From positions 156,776 through 220,775 of the forward strand of contig NZ_JAAXPG010000009.1 in assembly GCF_012396365.1 (NCBI RefSeq): a stretch of 64,000 nt of DNA, written 5' to 3'. Numbering within the stretch: the stretch's first letter is position 1; each line of letters starts with the position of its first letter. The position numbers were made by a program, and so were the translations under genes. The DNA is from Nocardiopsis alborubida (lineage in GTDB: Bacteria > Actinomycetota > Actinomycetes > Streptosporangiales > Streptosporangiaceae). The notes under the pieces are model-generated. The model saw only the letters and a program-made list of their open reading frames with translations, searched no databases and had not been told where the DNA came from. Below, one piece after another: positions 55,097 to 63,718 of this stretch.

Positions 55097-55978
55097 GTGG
55101 GGGTGACACAGACACCCGCGCCCGACGACCGCTCCCGCCTGCTCACCCCCGCCGACGTGCGGACACTGGCGGAGCGGTTCGGTATCCGGCCCACCAAGAC
55201 CCTGGGCCAGAACTTCGTCATCGACCACGGCACCGTCCGCCGCATCGTGCGGGTCGCGGGGGTCACCGAGGAGGACACCGTCGTCGAGGTCGGCCCGGGT
55301 CTGGGCTCGCTCACCCTGGCGCTCCTCCCGCACGTGCGCCACGTGACCGCCGTGGAGATCGACCCGGCGCTGGCCGAGGCCCTGCCGGGCACCGTCGCCG
55401 ACCACGCGCCCGACCTCGCCGACCGGCTCACCGTCGTCCACGGCGACGCCATGCGCGTGACCGGGCTGCCCGGCCCCGAGCCCACGGCGCTGGTGGCCAA
55501 CTTGCCCTACAACGTGTCCGTCCCGGTCCTGCTGCACCTGTTGGAGCTGCTGCCCAGCCTGCGGCGGGTGCTGGTCATGGTGCAGGCCGAGGTCGCCGAC
55601 CGCGTCACCGCCTCCCCGGGCGGCCGCGTCTACGGGGTGCCCTCGGCCAAGGTCGCCTGGTACGCCGGGGCCCGCCGCGCGGGATCGGTCGGCCGCAACG
55701 TGTTCTGGCCCGCACCCAACGTCGACTCCGGTCTGGTCGAACTCATCCGCCGCCCGCAGCCCGTCACCACGGCGAGCCGCGAGGAGGTCTTCCGGGTGAT
55801 CGACGCCGCCTTCGCGCAGCGCCGCAAGACCCTGCGCGCCGCCCTGGCCGGGTGGGCCGGTTCGCCGCCCGCGGCCGAGACCGCCCTGCGCGCGGCGGGC
55901 GTGGACCCCTCGGCCCGGGGCGAGTCGCTGGACGTGACGGCGTTCGCGGCCATCGCCGAGCAGCGCCCGCGGCCCTGA
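55097..55978 (+). CDS. rsmA: 16S rRNA (adenine1518/1519-N6) dimethyltransferase
   Basis: 293 residues from GTG 55097 (GTG 55103 also possible). KsgA family: dimethylates two adenines in the helix-45 loop of 16S rRNA during 30S assembly. Seen: [20 protein letters not shown], the SAM-binding [25 protein letters not shown], catalytic motif NLPYNVSVP, and [12 protein letters not shown] near the end. In many actinobacteria this gene is followed by ispE and preceded by rpf/tatD; neither is next to it here. Confidence 0.95.
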   Translation: MGVTQTPAPDDRSRLLTPADVRTLAERFGIRPTKTLGQNFVIDHGTVRRIVRVAGVTEEDTVVEVGPGLGSLTLALLPHVRHVTAVEIDPALAEALPGTVADHAPDLADRLTVVHGDAMRVTGLPGPEPTALVANLPYNVSVPVLLHLLELLPSLRRVLVMVQAEVADRVTASPGGRVYGVPSAKVAWYAGARRAGSVGRNVFWPAPNVDSGLVELIRRPQPVTTASREEVFRVIDAAFAQRRKTLRAALAGWAGSPPAAETALRAAGVDPSARGESLDVTAFAAIAEQRPRP

Positions 55979-56141
55979 GCCCCGACGGGCCTGATGAGCA
56001 CCGACGGGTCCGGCCCGGGTGCCCGGACAAGCCGCGGGGCGCCTCCCCGTCCCGGTCGGCGCCCCGCGTTCCCGCGTCCCCAGCGGGTCCTGGTGTTTTC
56101 CGTTGTGGCTCTCGTGACCCCCGCGTCCGGGGGTGTGTCCG

Positions 56142-56366
56142 TCACTCCAGGGTGTCGGAGCGGCTCTCCGTGGAGGGCCGCTCGCGCCGGGGCCGGGTGA
56201 GCGCGCGGGCCGCCCCGGCCGCGCCCAGGCCCGCCAACAGCACCGGCGGCACCCACAGGACGTTGAACTCCCAGTCGCCCGTGCCGCGCATGACGAATCC
56301 GACCGCCAGGCCGAGGAACAGCAGGCCCGCGACCAGCGAGCCCCAGTCAGTCCTACGCTCCGCCAC
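56142..56366 (-). CDS. small two-helix membrane protein of the PspC cluster
   Basis: 74 residues from GTG 56366, overlapping the end of the PspC/LiaF-like gene by 14 bp. Two hydrophobic stretches: WGSLVAGLLFLGLAVGFVM and VLWVPPVLLAGLGAAGAARA, then a basic tail. Small proteins of this kind often accompany PspC and kinase genes in actinobacteria; the role is unknown. The overlap supports co-transcription with the PspC gene. Confidence 0.75.
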   Translation of the reverse strand: MAERRTDWGSLVAGLLFLGLAVGFVMRGTGDWEFNVLWVPPVLLAGLGAAGAARALTRPRRERPSTESRSDTLE

Positions 56367-57774
56367 GCTTCACCTCCACAACCCCGACCAGTGAGTCGGT
56401 GCGCACGTTGATCCGCGGGGCCCCGGCCCCGTCGCCGCCTCGCGACCCGGTGTCCGCCGCGGCCCCGTGGACCTCCTCGTAGTCCAGTGAGACCCCGAAC
56501 ATGTCGTCCCGCCCGTCCTTCGGGCCGAACTCCACGGCCCCCAGACCGATCTCCGAGTGCACCGCGACCTCCGCGTCCTCGGGCAGGACCAGCTCCACGC
56601 GGCCCGCTCCCATCCGCAGCGACACGTCGACGGTCCCGCCGGGCTCCAGGTCCTCCAGCCCGGTCAGGTCCAGGGTTCCCGAGCCCACGGTGAGCCGGTG
56701 GTCGCCGGACTCGGCCGCGGCCACCGTGGTCGGCCGCCACGTCTCGTCGCCGATCCGCACCCGTGTCAGATCGGTCACCGACGCCAGCACCAGCAGCAGA
56801 ACGGCCGCCGCGCCCATCGGGATCAGCCCCCGTGGACTGCCCGCCCAGGCGCCGACCAGCGCGTACACGCCGATCACCGCCAGGGAGCCGGCCAGGAAGA
56901 ACACCCCGGTCTCCGGCCCGAGCAGCAGGTCGGCCGTCCGACCGCTCCACAGCGAGGACGACCAGCCGAACTCCAGCACCGGCACCAGGACCGCCCCGGC
57001 CACGACCGTCCACAGGGCCAGGGAGGCCAGCGGCAGACGCCTGCCCTTCGGGAGGGAGCAACCGTCCTCCGCCTTCCGCGTGCGGGACCCTCCCGCCTCG
57101 CCGGAAGGCTCCTCCTCGCCCTCGTCCTCGTCACCGGTCTCCCCGGAGTCCCGCGCGGCGGTGCGCTCCGACACCACCGCCAGGTCCACCGGCCCCTGCG
57201 GCGCGGACGCCCACGGCTGGGCCGGGTTGTAGTAGGTCGCGGTCGGCTCCGGGGACGGCGTCGCGGGCGGCGGCTCCGTGGTCCGCAGGTCCTCGCGCAG
57301 TTCGGCGAACGCCGTCCGGAGGTCCACGCCCCGGTTGCGTGCGGCAAGCAGCCCCAGCACCAGGGGTACCGCCAGCACCAGTGTCGACCACCCCAGTCCG
57401 CCGACCAGGCTGAACGTCGTCGCGACCGCCAACCCCACCGCGAGGAGCTTGGGCACCGTCCGCGGCGGGATACTGCGGTTGAGCATCTGCTCGAACGTCG
57501 CCGGGACGCCCTGGGCGTCGCGCATGAGCATCCACGCGGCGATGTAGAGCAGCAGACCCGCCGCCCCGGCGAACGAGGTCAGCACGAAGGCCGCACGCCA
57601 CACCACCGGGTCGACCCCGGTGTACCGGCCCAGGCCCGCGCACACACCGGCCAGGACCCGGTCCTCGTCCCCCTTGCGCAGCTCGCGCACGGAGGTCCCG
57701 GCGTCCGCCTCCGCCGTACCGGCAGCGGACGCGGCCGGGGCGCCCTCCGGTACCGGGTCGTCAGTCATGGTCAC
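56353..57774 (-). CDS. PspC-domain / LiaF-like membrane protein
   Basis: 473 residues from GTG 57774 (GAGGAG 10 bases upstream). After a polar 35-residue lead, a PspC domain (about 36-88): DRVLAGVCAGLGRYTGVDPV and LLLYIAAWMLMRD. Further helix pairs lie at about 108-145, 245-270 and 278-330. The C-terminal soluble part (about 345-470) is beta-rich with DHRLTVGSGTLDLTGLEDLE and MGAGRVELVLPEDAEVAVHS, the pattern of the LiaF/DUF4097-like toast-rack domain that senses envelope state. It is divergent from a PspC-containing kinase, together forming an envelope-stress module. A likely accessory sensor of that kinase; inference. Confidence 0.85.
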   Translation of the reverse strand: MTMTDDPVPEGAPAASAAGTAEADAGTSVRELRKGDEDRVLAGVCAGLGRYTGVDPVVWRAAFVLTSFAGAAGLLLYIAAWMLMRDAQGVPATFEQMLNRSIPPRTVPKLLAVGLAVATTFSLVGGLGWSTLVLAVPLVLGLLAARNRGVDLRTAFAELREDLRTTEPPPATPSPEPTATYYNPAQPWASAPQGPVDLAVVSERTAARDSGETGDEDEGEEEPSGEAGGSRTRKAEDGCSLPKGRRLPLASLALWTVVAGAVLVPVLEFGWSSSLWSGRTADLLLGPETGVFFLAGSLAVIGVYALVGAWAGSPRGLIPMGAAAVLLLVLASVTDLTRVRIGDETWRPTTVAAAESGDHRLTVGSGTLDLTGLEDLEPGGTVDVSLRMGAGRVELVLPEDAEVAVHSEIGLGAVEFGPKDGRDDMFGVSLDYEEVHGAAADTGSRGGDGAGAPRINVRTDSLVGVVEVKRGGA

Positions 57775-57993
57775 TCACCGCGCTCTCCTCACCCACCCAT
57801 GGTCACCCGCCACCGTCCACCAGCACATCCGGGACGACCCTGAACCCACCCTGACGGGGGCCCGGCCAGGACCAGGGGCGTGCCCCCGATGTCCGGTCGG
57901 CGCCGGAGGGGGCATCCTGGACAGCACAGGACCCACGAACGCGGCGGGCGCGTACATCCTCCCCGCCGCACGGACGAAAGCGGTGATCGGGCG

Positions 57994-59193
57994 GTGGCAG
58001 CAACGGCCGCGGACACCCCGCGACTCACCCGCGCGGTCAGGGGCAGGCTCCTCGGCGGTGTCTCCGCGGGGCTCGCCCGCCACCTGGGCCTGGACCCGGT
58101 GGTGGTCCGCCTCGCCTTCATGGCGCTGTCCGTGGGCGGCATCGGCATCGCCGTCTACGCCGCCCTGTACTTCTTCGTCCCCAACGACTCCTCGGAGGAG
58201 GAGACCGCCGAGTCCGAGAGCCGCCGCAAGGGCCGCGACCTCTCCCAACTCATCGCCTACGTCGGCCTCGCCGCCGGACTCGGCCTCCTGTTCCTGCTCT
58301 TCGGCGGCGTCTTCGACCCGCTGCTGTGGTTCGTGGTCTTCGGCGCCCTCGGCGGCATCATCCTCTGGCAGCAGGCCAACCCGTCCCAGCGCGACCAGTG
58401 GATGACCAGCACCGTCAGCCGCTCCTCGCCCAAGGGCATCATGCGCGCGGTCGCCGGCGTGCTGCTCGTCGTCGTCGGCGCCATCGGCTTCCTCGTCTTC
58501 CAGGAACAGCTCCAGAACGCCCGTGCCGGCCTGACCTTCGCCTTCACCGTGCTCGCGGGCATCGCCCTCATCGTGGCCCCCTGGATCATCGGACTGGTCC
58601 GCGAACGCGACCAGGAGCGCCGCGAGCGCATCCGCAACGCCGAGCGCGCCGAACTCGCCGCCCACATCCACGACTCCGTCCTGCACACCCTGACCCTCAT
58701 CCAGCGCCGGGCCGAGGACCCCCGCGAGGTGCAGCGCCTCGCCCGCGTCCAGGAGCGCGCCCTGCGCAGCTGGCTCTACCAGCGGCCCGCCGACGCAGAC
58801 ACCACCGTCTCGCCCGCGCTCGAACGCGTCACCGCCGAGGTCGAGGAGGAGCACGGGGTTCCCATCGAGGTGGTGTGCGTGGGCGACTGCCCCATGGACG
58901 ACGCGCTGGCCGCCATGCTCCGGGCCGCACGCGAGGCCATGGTCAACGCCTCCAAGTACGCCGGGACGGACAGCATCTCGGTGTTCGGAGAGGTCGACCA
59001 GGAGGAGGTGCTGGTGTTCGTCCGCGACCGCGGCGCAGGGTTCGACATGGACGCCGTCCCCGAGGACCGCATGGGCGTGCGCGGCTCCATCCTGGGCCGG
59101 ATGGAGCGCCACGGCGGCTCCGCGCGCATCCGCACCGGTCCCGGCGAGGGCACCGAGGTGCAGCTGCGCATGCCGCGCGTCCCCGACCTGTAG
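57994..59193 (+). CDS. PspC-domain sensor histidine kinase
   Basis: 399 residues from GTG 57994; the frame extends upstream without a good start. N-terminal PspC domain (13-66): RGRLLGGVSAGLARHLGLDP and GIAVYAALYFFVPN. Then three or four helices (about 85-125, 150-190). HisKA_3 dimerisation and phospho-acceptor helix: RAELAAHIHDSVLHTLTLIQ with H226 as the likely site. HATPase (about 300-398): LRAAREAMVNASKYAG, VRDRGAGFD, MGVRGSILGRMERHGG. Paired with the NarL-type regulator 135 bp downstream. A comparable PspC kinase pair in Streptomyces (MacRS) affects morphogenesis and antibiotic output; orthology is not shown. Confidence 0.9.
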   Translation: MAATAADTPRLTRAVRGRLLGGVSAGLARHLGLDPVVVRLAFMALSVGGIGIAVYAALYFFVPNDSSEEETAESESRRKGRDLSQLIAYVGLAAGLGLLFLLFGGVFDPLLWFVVFGALGGIILWQQANPSQRDQWMTSTVSRSSPKGIMRAVAGVLLVVVGAIGFLVFQEQLQNARAGLTFAFTVLAGIALIVAPWIIGLVRERDQERRERIRNAERAELAAHIHDSVLHTLTLIQRRAEDPREVQRLARVQERALRSWLYQRPADADTTVSPALERVTAEVEEEHGVPIEVVCVGDCPMDDALAAMLRAAREAMVNASKYAGTDSISVFGEVDQEEVLVFVRDRGAGFDMDAVPEDRMGVRGSILGRMERHGGSARIRTGPGEGTEVQLRMPRVPDL

Positions 59194-59328
59194 GGCGCGG
59201 ACCGGGCGGAGGGCACGGACGGTTCCGCTCGCCCACCGCGACCGCAGCCGGGACCGGATGACGGCCGAAAGCGGACAGCCCCCGACGCGGGTGCCCCCGT
59301 CGGCCCCGGCGTGGGTAGAGTCCACGGT

Positions 59329-60000
59329 GTGGCAGACGAGAGCACGACCTTCAGTGGCGGTGACGCGGTCCCCCGCGTCGTGATCGTGGACGACCACCGG
59401 CTGTTCCGCAGCGGTGTGCGCGGTGAGCTCGGCGACGCCGTGAACGTGGTCGGCGAGGCCGGCGACGTCGACGGCGCCGTGCACGTCATCGGCGAGAAGC
59501 AGCCCGACCTCGTCCTGCTGGACGTCCACCTGCCAGGGGGCGGCGGCGTGGAGGTGCTGCGCCGCGTCCTGGCCCAGCACCCCCAGATCCGCTTCCTGGC
59601 CCTGTCGGTCTCCGACGCCGCCGAGGACGTCATCGGCGTGGTGCGCGGCGGCGCCCGCGGCTACGTCACCAAGACCATTTCCGGCAGGGAGCTGGCCGAC
59701 GCCATCGTGCGCGTGGCCGACGGCGACGCGGTCTTCTCCCCGCGGCTGGCCGGGTTCGTGCTGGACGCCTTCTCCGCGACCGACGCCCCGCCGGTGGACC
59801 CCGAGCTGGACCGGCTCACGCAGCGCGAGCGCGAGGTCCTGCGCCACATCGCGCGCGGCTACGCCTACAAGGAAGTGGCCAAGGAGCTGTTCATCTCCGT
59901 CAAGACCGTGGAGACGCACGTGTCCTCGGTGCTGCGCAAGCTCCAGCTGTCCAACCGCCACGAGCTGAGCCGCTGGGCCACGGCCCGCAGACTGGTCTGA
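59329..60000 (+). CDS. NarL/LuxR-family response regulator, partner of the PspC kinase
   Basis: 223 residues from GTG 59329. Receiver: D21, D22, phospho-acceptor D65 in VLLDVHLPGG, Ser in ALSVSD (usual Thr/Ser position), Lys in GYVTKTISG. The LuxR-type helix-turn-helix at the end: LDRLTQREREVLRHIARGYA, then VKTVETHVSSVLRKLQLSN. A TAGAGT hexamer at 59316-59321 lies just eight bases before the start, so a leaderless transcript from its own promoter is possible besides read-through from the kinase. Confidence 0.92.
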   Translation: MADESTTFSGGDAVPRVVIVDDHRLFRSGVRGELGDAVNVVGEAGDVDGAVHVIGEKQPDLVLLDVHLPGGGGVEVLRRVLAQHPQIRFLALSVSDAAEDVIGVVRGGARGYVTKTISGRELADAIVRVADGDAVFSPRLAGFVLDAFSATDAPPVDPELDRLTQREREVLRHIARGYAYKEVAKELFISVKTVETHVSSVLRKLQLSNRHELSRWATARRLV

Positions 60001-60118
60001 GCCCGGCGCAGGGCGCCACGGCCGTTGGCCGGCCCGACGGCGGTGAGCGGCGCGCCGAAGCTCAGGGTCCGCGTGAGGACTCCCGAGGCGGGGAGCCCCC
60101 GGTGGGAGTCGCCACGGT

Positions 60119-60143
60119 CCGCCCGGTGCGGACCACCGGGCGG
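60119..60143. terminator. hairpin between convergent genes
   Basis: Arms CCGCCCGGTG (60119-60128) and CACCGGGCGG (60134-60143) around CGGAC, 118 bp after the response regulator and 132 bp beyond the end of the minus-strand nucleoside hydrolase. The 275-bp gap holds nothing else notable. Confidence 0.55.
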
Positions 60144-60275
60144 GTGCACCGGGCGGACGCGGACCGCGGGGCATGGCGAGGCCGGAGGCCCTGGGGACCC
60201 CCCTTATCCATGGGACCACCGTCCGGGAGCGCACCGCCACCCCCTCCCGCGACCTGTGGACGACCCCGGGACCTC

Positions 60276-61205
60276 TCAGCGCAGCGAGTCGAGCATCCGC
60301 CCCAGGAACTCGGCCTCGGCCACGCCCGTGACCACCCGCGCGGGGCGGCGGTCGTCGTCCCGCGGACGCGGGCGCAGGTCCGCCACGGTCATCCCCCGCG
60401 TCAGCGTCCCCGTCAGCTCCACCCGTACCGGGGCCTCGAAGGACTCCGTCACCAGGTGCGGGTCCACCAGCACCGCCGCGGCCAGCGGGTCGTGCATCGC
60501 GCACTGGCGGACCCCGAAGATCCCCGAGTAGAAGTCGGCGTAGAAGTCCAGGAACGCCGACGTGCGCGCGGCGCGCTCGCCCGCGACCGTCCCCAGCTCA
60601 GCCAGCCACTCGGTGGTGGCCACCGTCTTCATGGTGATGTCCAGCGCCACCAGGTCCAGGTCGAACCCGGCCGCGAACACCGCCTCCGCCGCCTCGGGGT
60701 CGTTGCTGATGTTGGCCTCGGCGTGCGAGGACACGTTGCCCGCCACACGCAGCGCGCCACCCATCACCACCAGGCGCCGCACCAGCCTCGGCAGCTCCGG
60801 CTCCAGGGCCAGCGCGATCGCCAGGTTCGTCAGCGGCCCCACGGCCAGCACGTCGATCTCGCCCGGGTTCTCGCGGACCAGGCGCACCAGCAGCTCGGCC
60901 GCCGTCCCCGGCACCGGACGGCCAGCGGGCTCGGGCAGCTCAACGTCCCCCAGGCCGTTGCCTCCGTGCACGTGCGCGGCCAGACGCGGCGGCTGCACCA
61001 GCGGACGCGCGGCGCCCACCGCCACCGGGACGTCCGGACGGCCGTACAGCTCCAGCAGCCGCAACGCGTTGTCGGTCGTGACGTCCACGCTGTTGTTGCC
61101 GAAGACCGCCCCGACGCCGACGATCTCCACCTCGGGCCGAGCGGCCAGGTAGGCGAGCGCGACGGCGTCGTCGATCCCCGGGTCGCAGTCGACGAACACA
61201 CGCAT
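60276..61205 (-). CDS. nucleoside hydrolase (IU-NH family)
   Basis: 309 residues from ATG 61205 (a TTG six bases earlier sits closer to GGGAG and could be used). Cleaves the N-glycosidic bond of ribonucleosides to base plus ribose. Seen: the Ca-binding DCDPGIDDAVALAYL motif at the start, VGPLTNLAIAL, GNVSSHAEANISNDPEAAEA and the catalytic-His segment CAMHDPLAAAVL. Substrate range cannot be read from sequence. It acts in purine/pyrimidine salvage, in the cytoplasm (no signal peptide). Divergent from pcrA. Confidence 0.93.
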   Translation of the reverse strand: MRVFVDCDPGIDDAVALAYLAARPEVEIVGVGAVFGNNSVDVTTDNALRLLELYGRPDVPVAVGAARPLVQPPRLAAHVHGGNGLGDVELPEPAGRPVPGTAAELLVRLVRENPGEIDVLAVGPLTNLAIALALEPELPRLVRRLVVMGGALRVAGNVSSHAEANISNDPEAAEAVFAAGFDLDLVALDITMKTVATTEWLAELGTVAGERAARTSAFLDFYADFYSGIFGVRQCAMHDPLAAAVLVDPHLVTESFEAPVRVELTGTLTRGMTVADLRPRPRDDDRRPARVVTGVAEAEFLGRMLDSLR

Positions 61206-61233
61206 GCTCAAGGAAACTCCCTCTCAGAACACG

Positions 61234-61256
61234 AGGGCCTCCGACCGGAGGCCCCT
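61234..61256. promoter_or_regulatory. inverted repeat in the nucleoside hydrolase-pcrA gap
   Basis: AGGGCCTCC and GGAGGCCCCT form a compact dyad in the 167-bp divergent gap. It may be an operator or a leader hairpin for the hydrolase transcript. No further evidence. Confidence 0.35.
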
Positions 61257-61372
61257 ACCGAAACAGCGTAAGACGCCGGTCAGGGGGCTTTTGCCCGACA
61301 AAACGGGCGTGTGGGGGCCCGTCCCTGTGGACGGGGACGGCAGCGTCACCGGGCGGCCGTAACCTGGATGCC

Positions 61373-63718
61373 GTGTCCTCCCAAGAACAGCTTCTCGAAG
61401 GTCTGAACGGTCCCCAGCGCGACGCCGTCACCCACAGCGGCTCCCCGCTCCTGATCGTGGCGGGTGCCGGGTCCGGCAAGACCCGGGTCCTCACCCACCG
61501 CATCGCCCACCTCATGGCCGCGCGCGGTGTCCGCCCGGGTGAGATCCTCGCCATCACCTTCACCAACAAGGCCGCCGCCGAGATGCGCGAGCGCATCCAG
61601 GCGCTGCTGGGCGTGCGCGCCGCCAACAGCATGTGGACGATGACCTTCCACTCCGCGTGCGTGCGCATCCTGCGCAGGGAGGCCGCCCGGCTCGGCTACC
61701 CGAGCAGCTTCACCATCTACGACTCCGCCGACTCCGCGCGCCTGATGCAGCTGGTGTGCAAGGAGATGGACCTGGACCCCAAGCGGTTCCCGCCCAAGGC
61801 CTTCTCCGCCCAGGTGTCCAACCTCAAGAACGAGCTGGTCGACTACGACACGTTCGCCGGACAGGCCCAGACCGAGCAGGAGAAGAAGCTCGCCGAGGCC
61901 TACCAGCTCTACCAGCGCCGCCTGCACGAGGCGGGCGCGATGGACTTCGACGACCTGATCATGGTCACCGTCAACCTGTTCCAGATGTTCCCGGACGTCG
62001 CCGAGTACTACCGGCGCCGGTTCCGGCACGTCATGGTCGACGAGTACCAGGACACCAACCACGCCCAGTACGTGTTCATCCGCGAACTGGTCGGCGTGGC
62101 CGAGGGCTCCGACACCAGCGTGGTGCCGCCCGCGGAGCTGTGCGTGGTCGGCGACGCCGACCAGTCCATCTACGCGTTCCGCGGCGCCACCATCCGCAAC
62201 ATCCTGGAGTTCGAGCGCGACTTCCCCGACGCGCGCACCATCCTCCTGGAGCAGAACTACCGCTCCACCCAGACCATCCTGTCCGCGGCCAACGCGGTCA
62301 TCGACCGCAACGAGGGCCGCCCGGCCAAGAACCTGTGGTCGGAGCAGGGTGACGGGCCGGCCATCGTCGGCTACGTCGCCGACAACGAGCACGACGAGGC
62401 CGCCTTCGTGGTCGGCGAGATCGACAGGCTCACCGACGACAGGACGCTCACCCCGAGCCAGGTCGCGGTGTTCTACCGGACCAACGCCCAGTCCCGCGTG
62501 TTCGAGGACGTGTTCATCCGCACCGGGCTGCCCTACAAGATCGTCGGCGGCGTGCGCTTCTACGAGCGCAAGGAGATCCGCGACGTCCTCGCCTACCTGC
62601 GGGTCCTGGCCAACCCCGAGGACACCGTCAGCCTGCGGCGCATCCTCAACGTGCCCAGGCGGGGGATCGGGGCCCGGGCGGAGGAGTCGGTCGAGCTCTT
62701 CGCCGCCCGCGAGCGCATCTCCTTCTCCCGGGCGCTGCGCCGGGTGGACGAGATCCCGGGGATGGCCACCCGCTCGGTCAAGGCGGTGCTCAACTTCATC
62801 GCCCTGCTGGAGGAGCTGGAGAAGACCGTGCCGGAGGGCACGCCCGCGGAGATCGTCGAGGCGGTGCTGAGCAAGACCGGGTACCTGTCCGAGCTGGCCG
62901 AGTCCAAGGACCTCCAGGACGAGAGCCGGGTGGAGAACCTGGAGGAGTTCGTCGACGTCGCCCGCGAGTTCGAGCACACCTTCGCCGCACTCCTGGAGGA
63001 GGAGCCCACGGAGGACGGGGAGGAGGCCGACGGGGCCGTCGACCCCGGGGCGCCGACACTGGTCGACTTCCTGGAGCGGATCTCCCTCGTCGCGGACACC
63101 GACCAGATCCCCGACGAGGACGACGAGGGCGGTGTGGTCACGCTGATGACCCTGCACGCGGCCAAGGGGCTGGAGTTCCCCGCGGTCTTCCTCACCGGGA
63201 TGGAGGACGGGGTGTTCCCGCACACCCGCACACTCGGCGACAAGACGCAGCTGGAGGAGGAGCGCCGCCTGGCCTACGTGGGCCTGACCCGTGCGCAGCG
63301 CCTGCTGTACGTCAGCCGCGCCGCCGTGCGCAGCGCCTGGGGAACCCCCTCCTACAACCCCGCATCCCGTTTCCTGGACGAGATCCCCTCGTCCCTGGTC
63401 GACTGGCGCCGCGCCGAGTCCACCCTGGCCGCTCCGCCCAGCCGCAGCATCGGCGGCCGGAGTTCAGGGGGTTTCGGGGGCGGGGGCGGCTTCAGCGGCA
63501 CCTTCGGCGGCGGCTCCCGGTCGCGCGGGGGAGCGAAGGCGGCCAAGGAGGCGCCCACACTCAGCGTGGGGGACCTGGTCAACCACGACTCCTTCGGCAT
63601 GGGCCGGGTGCAGCTGGTGGAGGGTGCCGGGGACAGGACCAAGGCCCGCATCGACTTCGGCGCGGACATCGGCGAGAAGGACTTCCTGGTCAAGTACGCG
63701 CCGATCGAGAAGCTCTGA
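61373..63718 (+). CDS. pcrA: ATP-dependent DNA helicase PcrA/UvrD type
   Basis: 781 residues from GTG. Superfamily 1A 3'-5' helicase in DNA repair and replication restart. Motifs in order: LNGPQRDAVTHSGSPLLIVA (Q motif), GAGSGKTRVLTHRIAHL (Walker A), AITFTNKAAAEMRERI (Ia), VDEYQDTNHAQY (Walker B), VVGDADQSIYAFRGA (III), LEQNYRST (IV), VTLMTLHAAKGLEFPAVFL (V) and EEERRLAYVGLTRAQRLLYV (VI). The C-terminal tail has a Gly/Ser-rich stretch (FGGGGGFSGTFGGG) and a final Tudor-like LSVGDLVNHDSFGMGRVQLV, which in PcrA contacts RNA polymerase. Confidence 0.96.
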   Translation: MSSQEQLLEGLNGPQRDAVTHSGSPLLIVAGAGSGKTRVLTHRIAHLMAARGVRPGEILAITFTNKAAAEMRERIQALLGVRAANSMWTMTFHSACVRILRREAARLGYPSSFTIYDSADSARLMQLVCKEMDLDPKRFPPKAFSAQVSNLKNELVDYDTFAGQAQTEQEKKLAEAYQLYQRRLHEAGAMDFDDLIMVTVNLFQMFPDVAEYYRRRFRHVMVDEYQDTNHAQYVFIRELVGVAEGSDTSVVPPAELCVVGDADQSIYAFRGATIRNILEFERDFPDARTILLEQNYRSTQTILSAANAVIDRNEGRPAKNLWSEQGDGPAIVGYVADNEHDEAAFVVGEIDRLTDDRTLTPSQVAVFYRTNAQSRVFEDVFIRTGLPYKIVGGVRFYERKEIRDVLAYLRVLANPEDTVSLRRILNVPRRGIGARAEESVELFAARERISFSRALRRVDEIPGMATRSVKAVLNFIALLEELEKTVPEGTPAEIVEAVLSKTGYLSELAESKDLQDESRVENLEEFVDVAREFEHTFAALLEEEPTEDGEEADGAVDPGAPTLVDFLERISLVADTDQIPDEDDEGGVVTLMTLHAAKGLEFPAVFLTGMEDGVFPHTRTLGDKTQLEEERRLAYVGLTRAQRLLYVSRAAVRSAWGTPSYNPASRFLDEIPSSLVDWRRAESTLAAPPSRSIGGRSSGGFGGGGGFSGTFGGGSRSRGGAKAAKEAPTLSVGDLVNHDSFGMGRVQLVEGAGDRTKARIDFGADIGEKDFLVKYAPIEKL

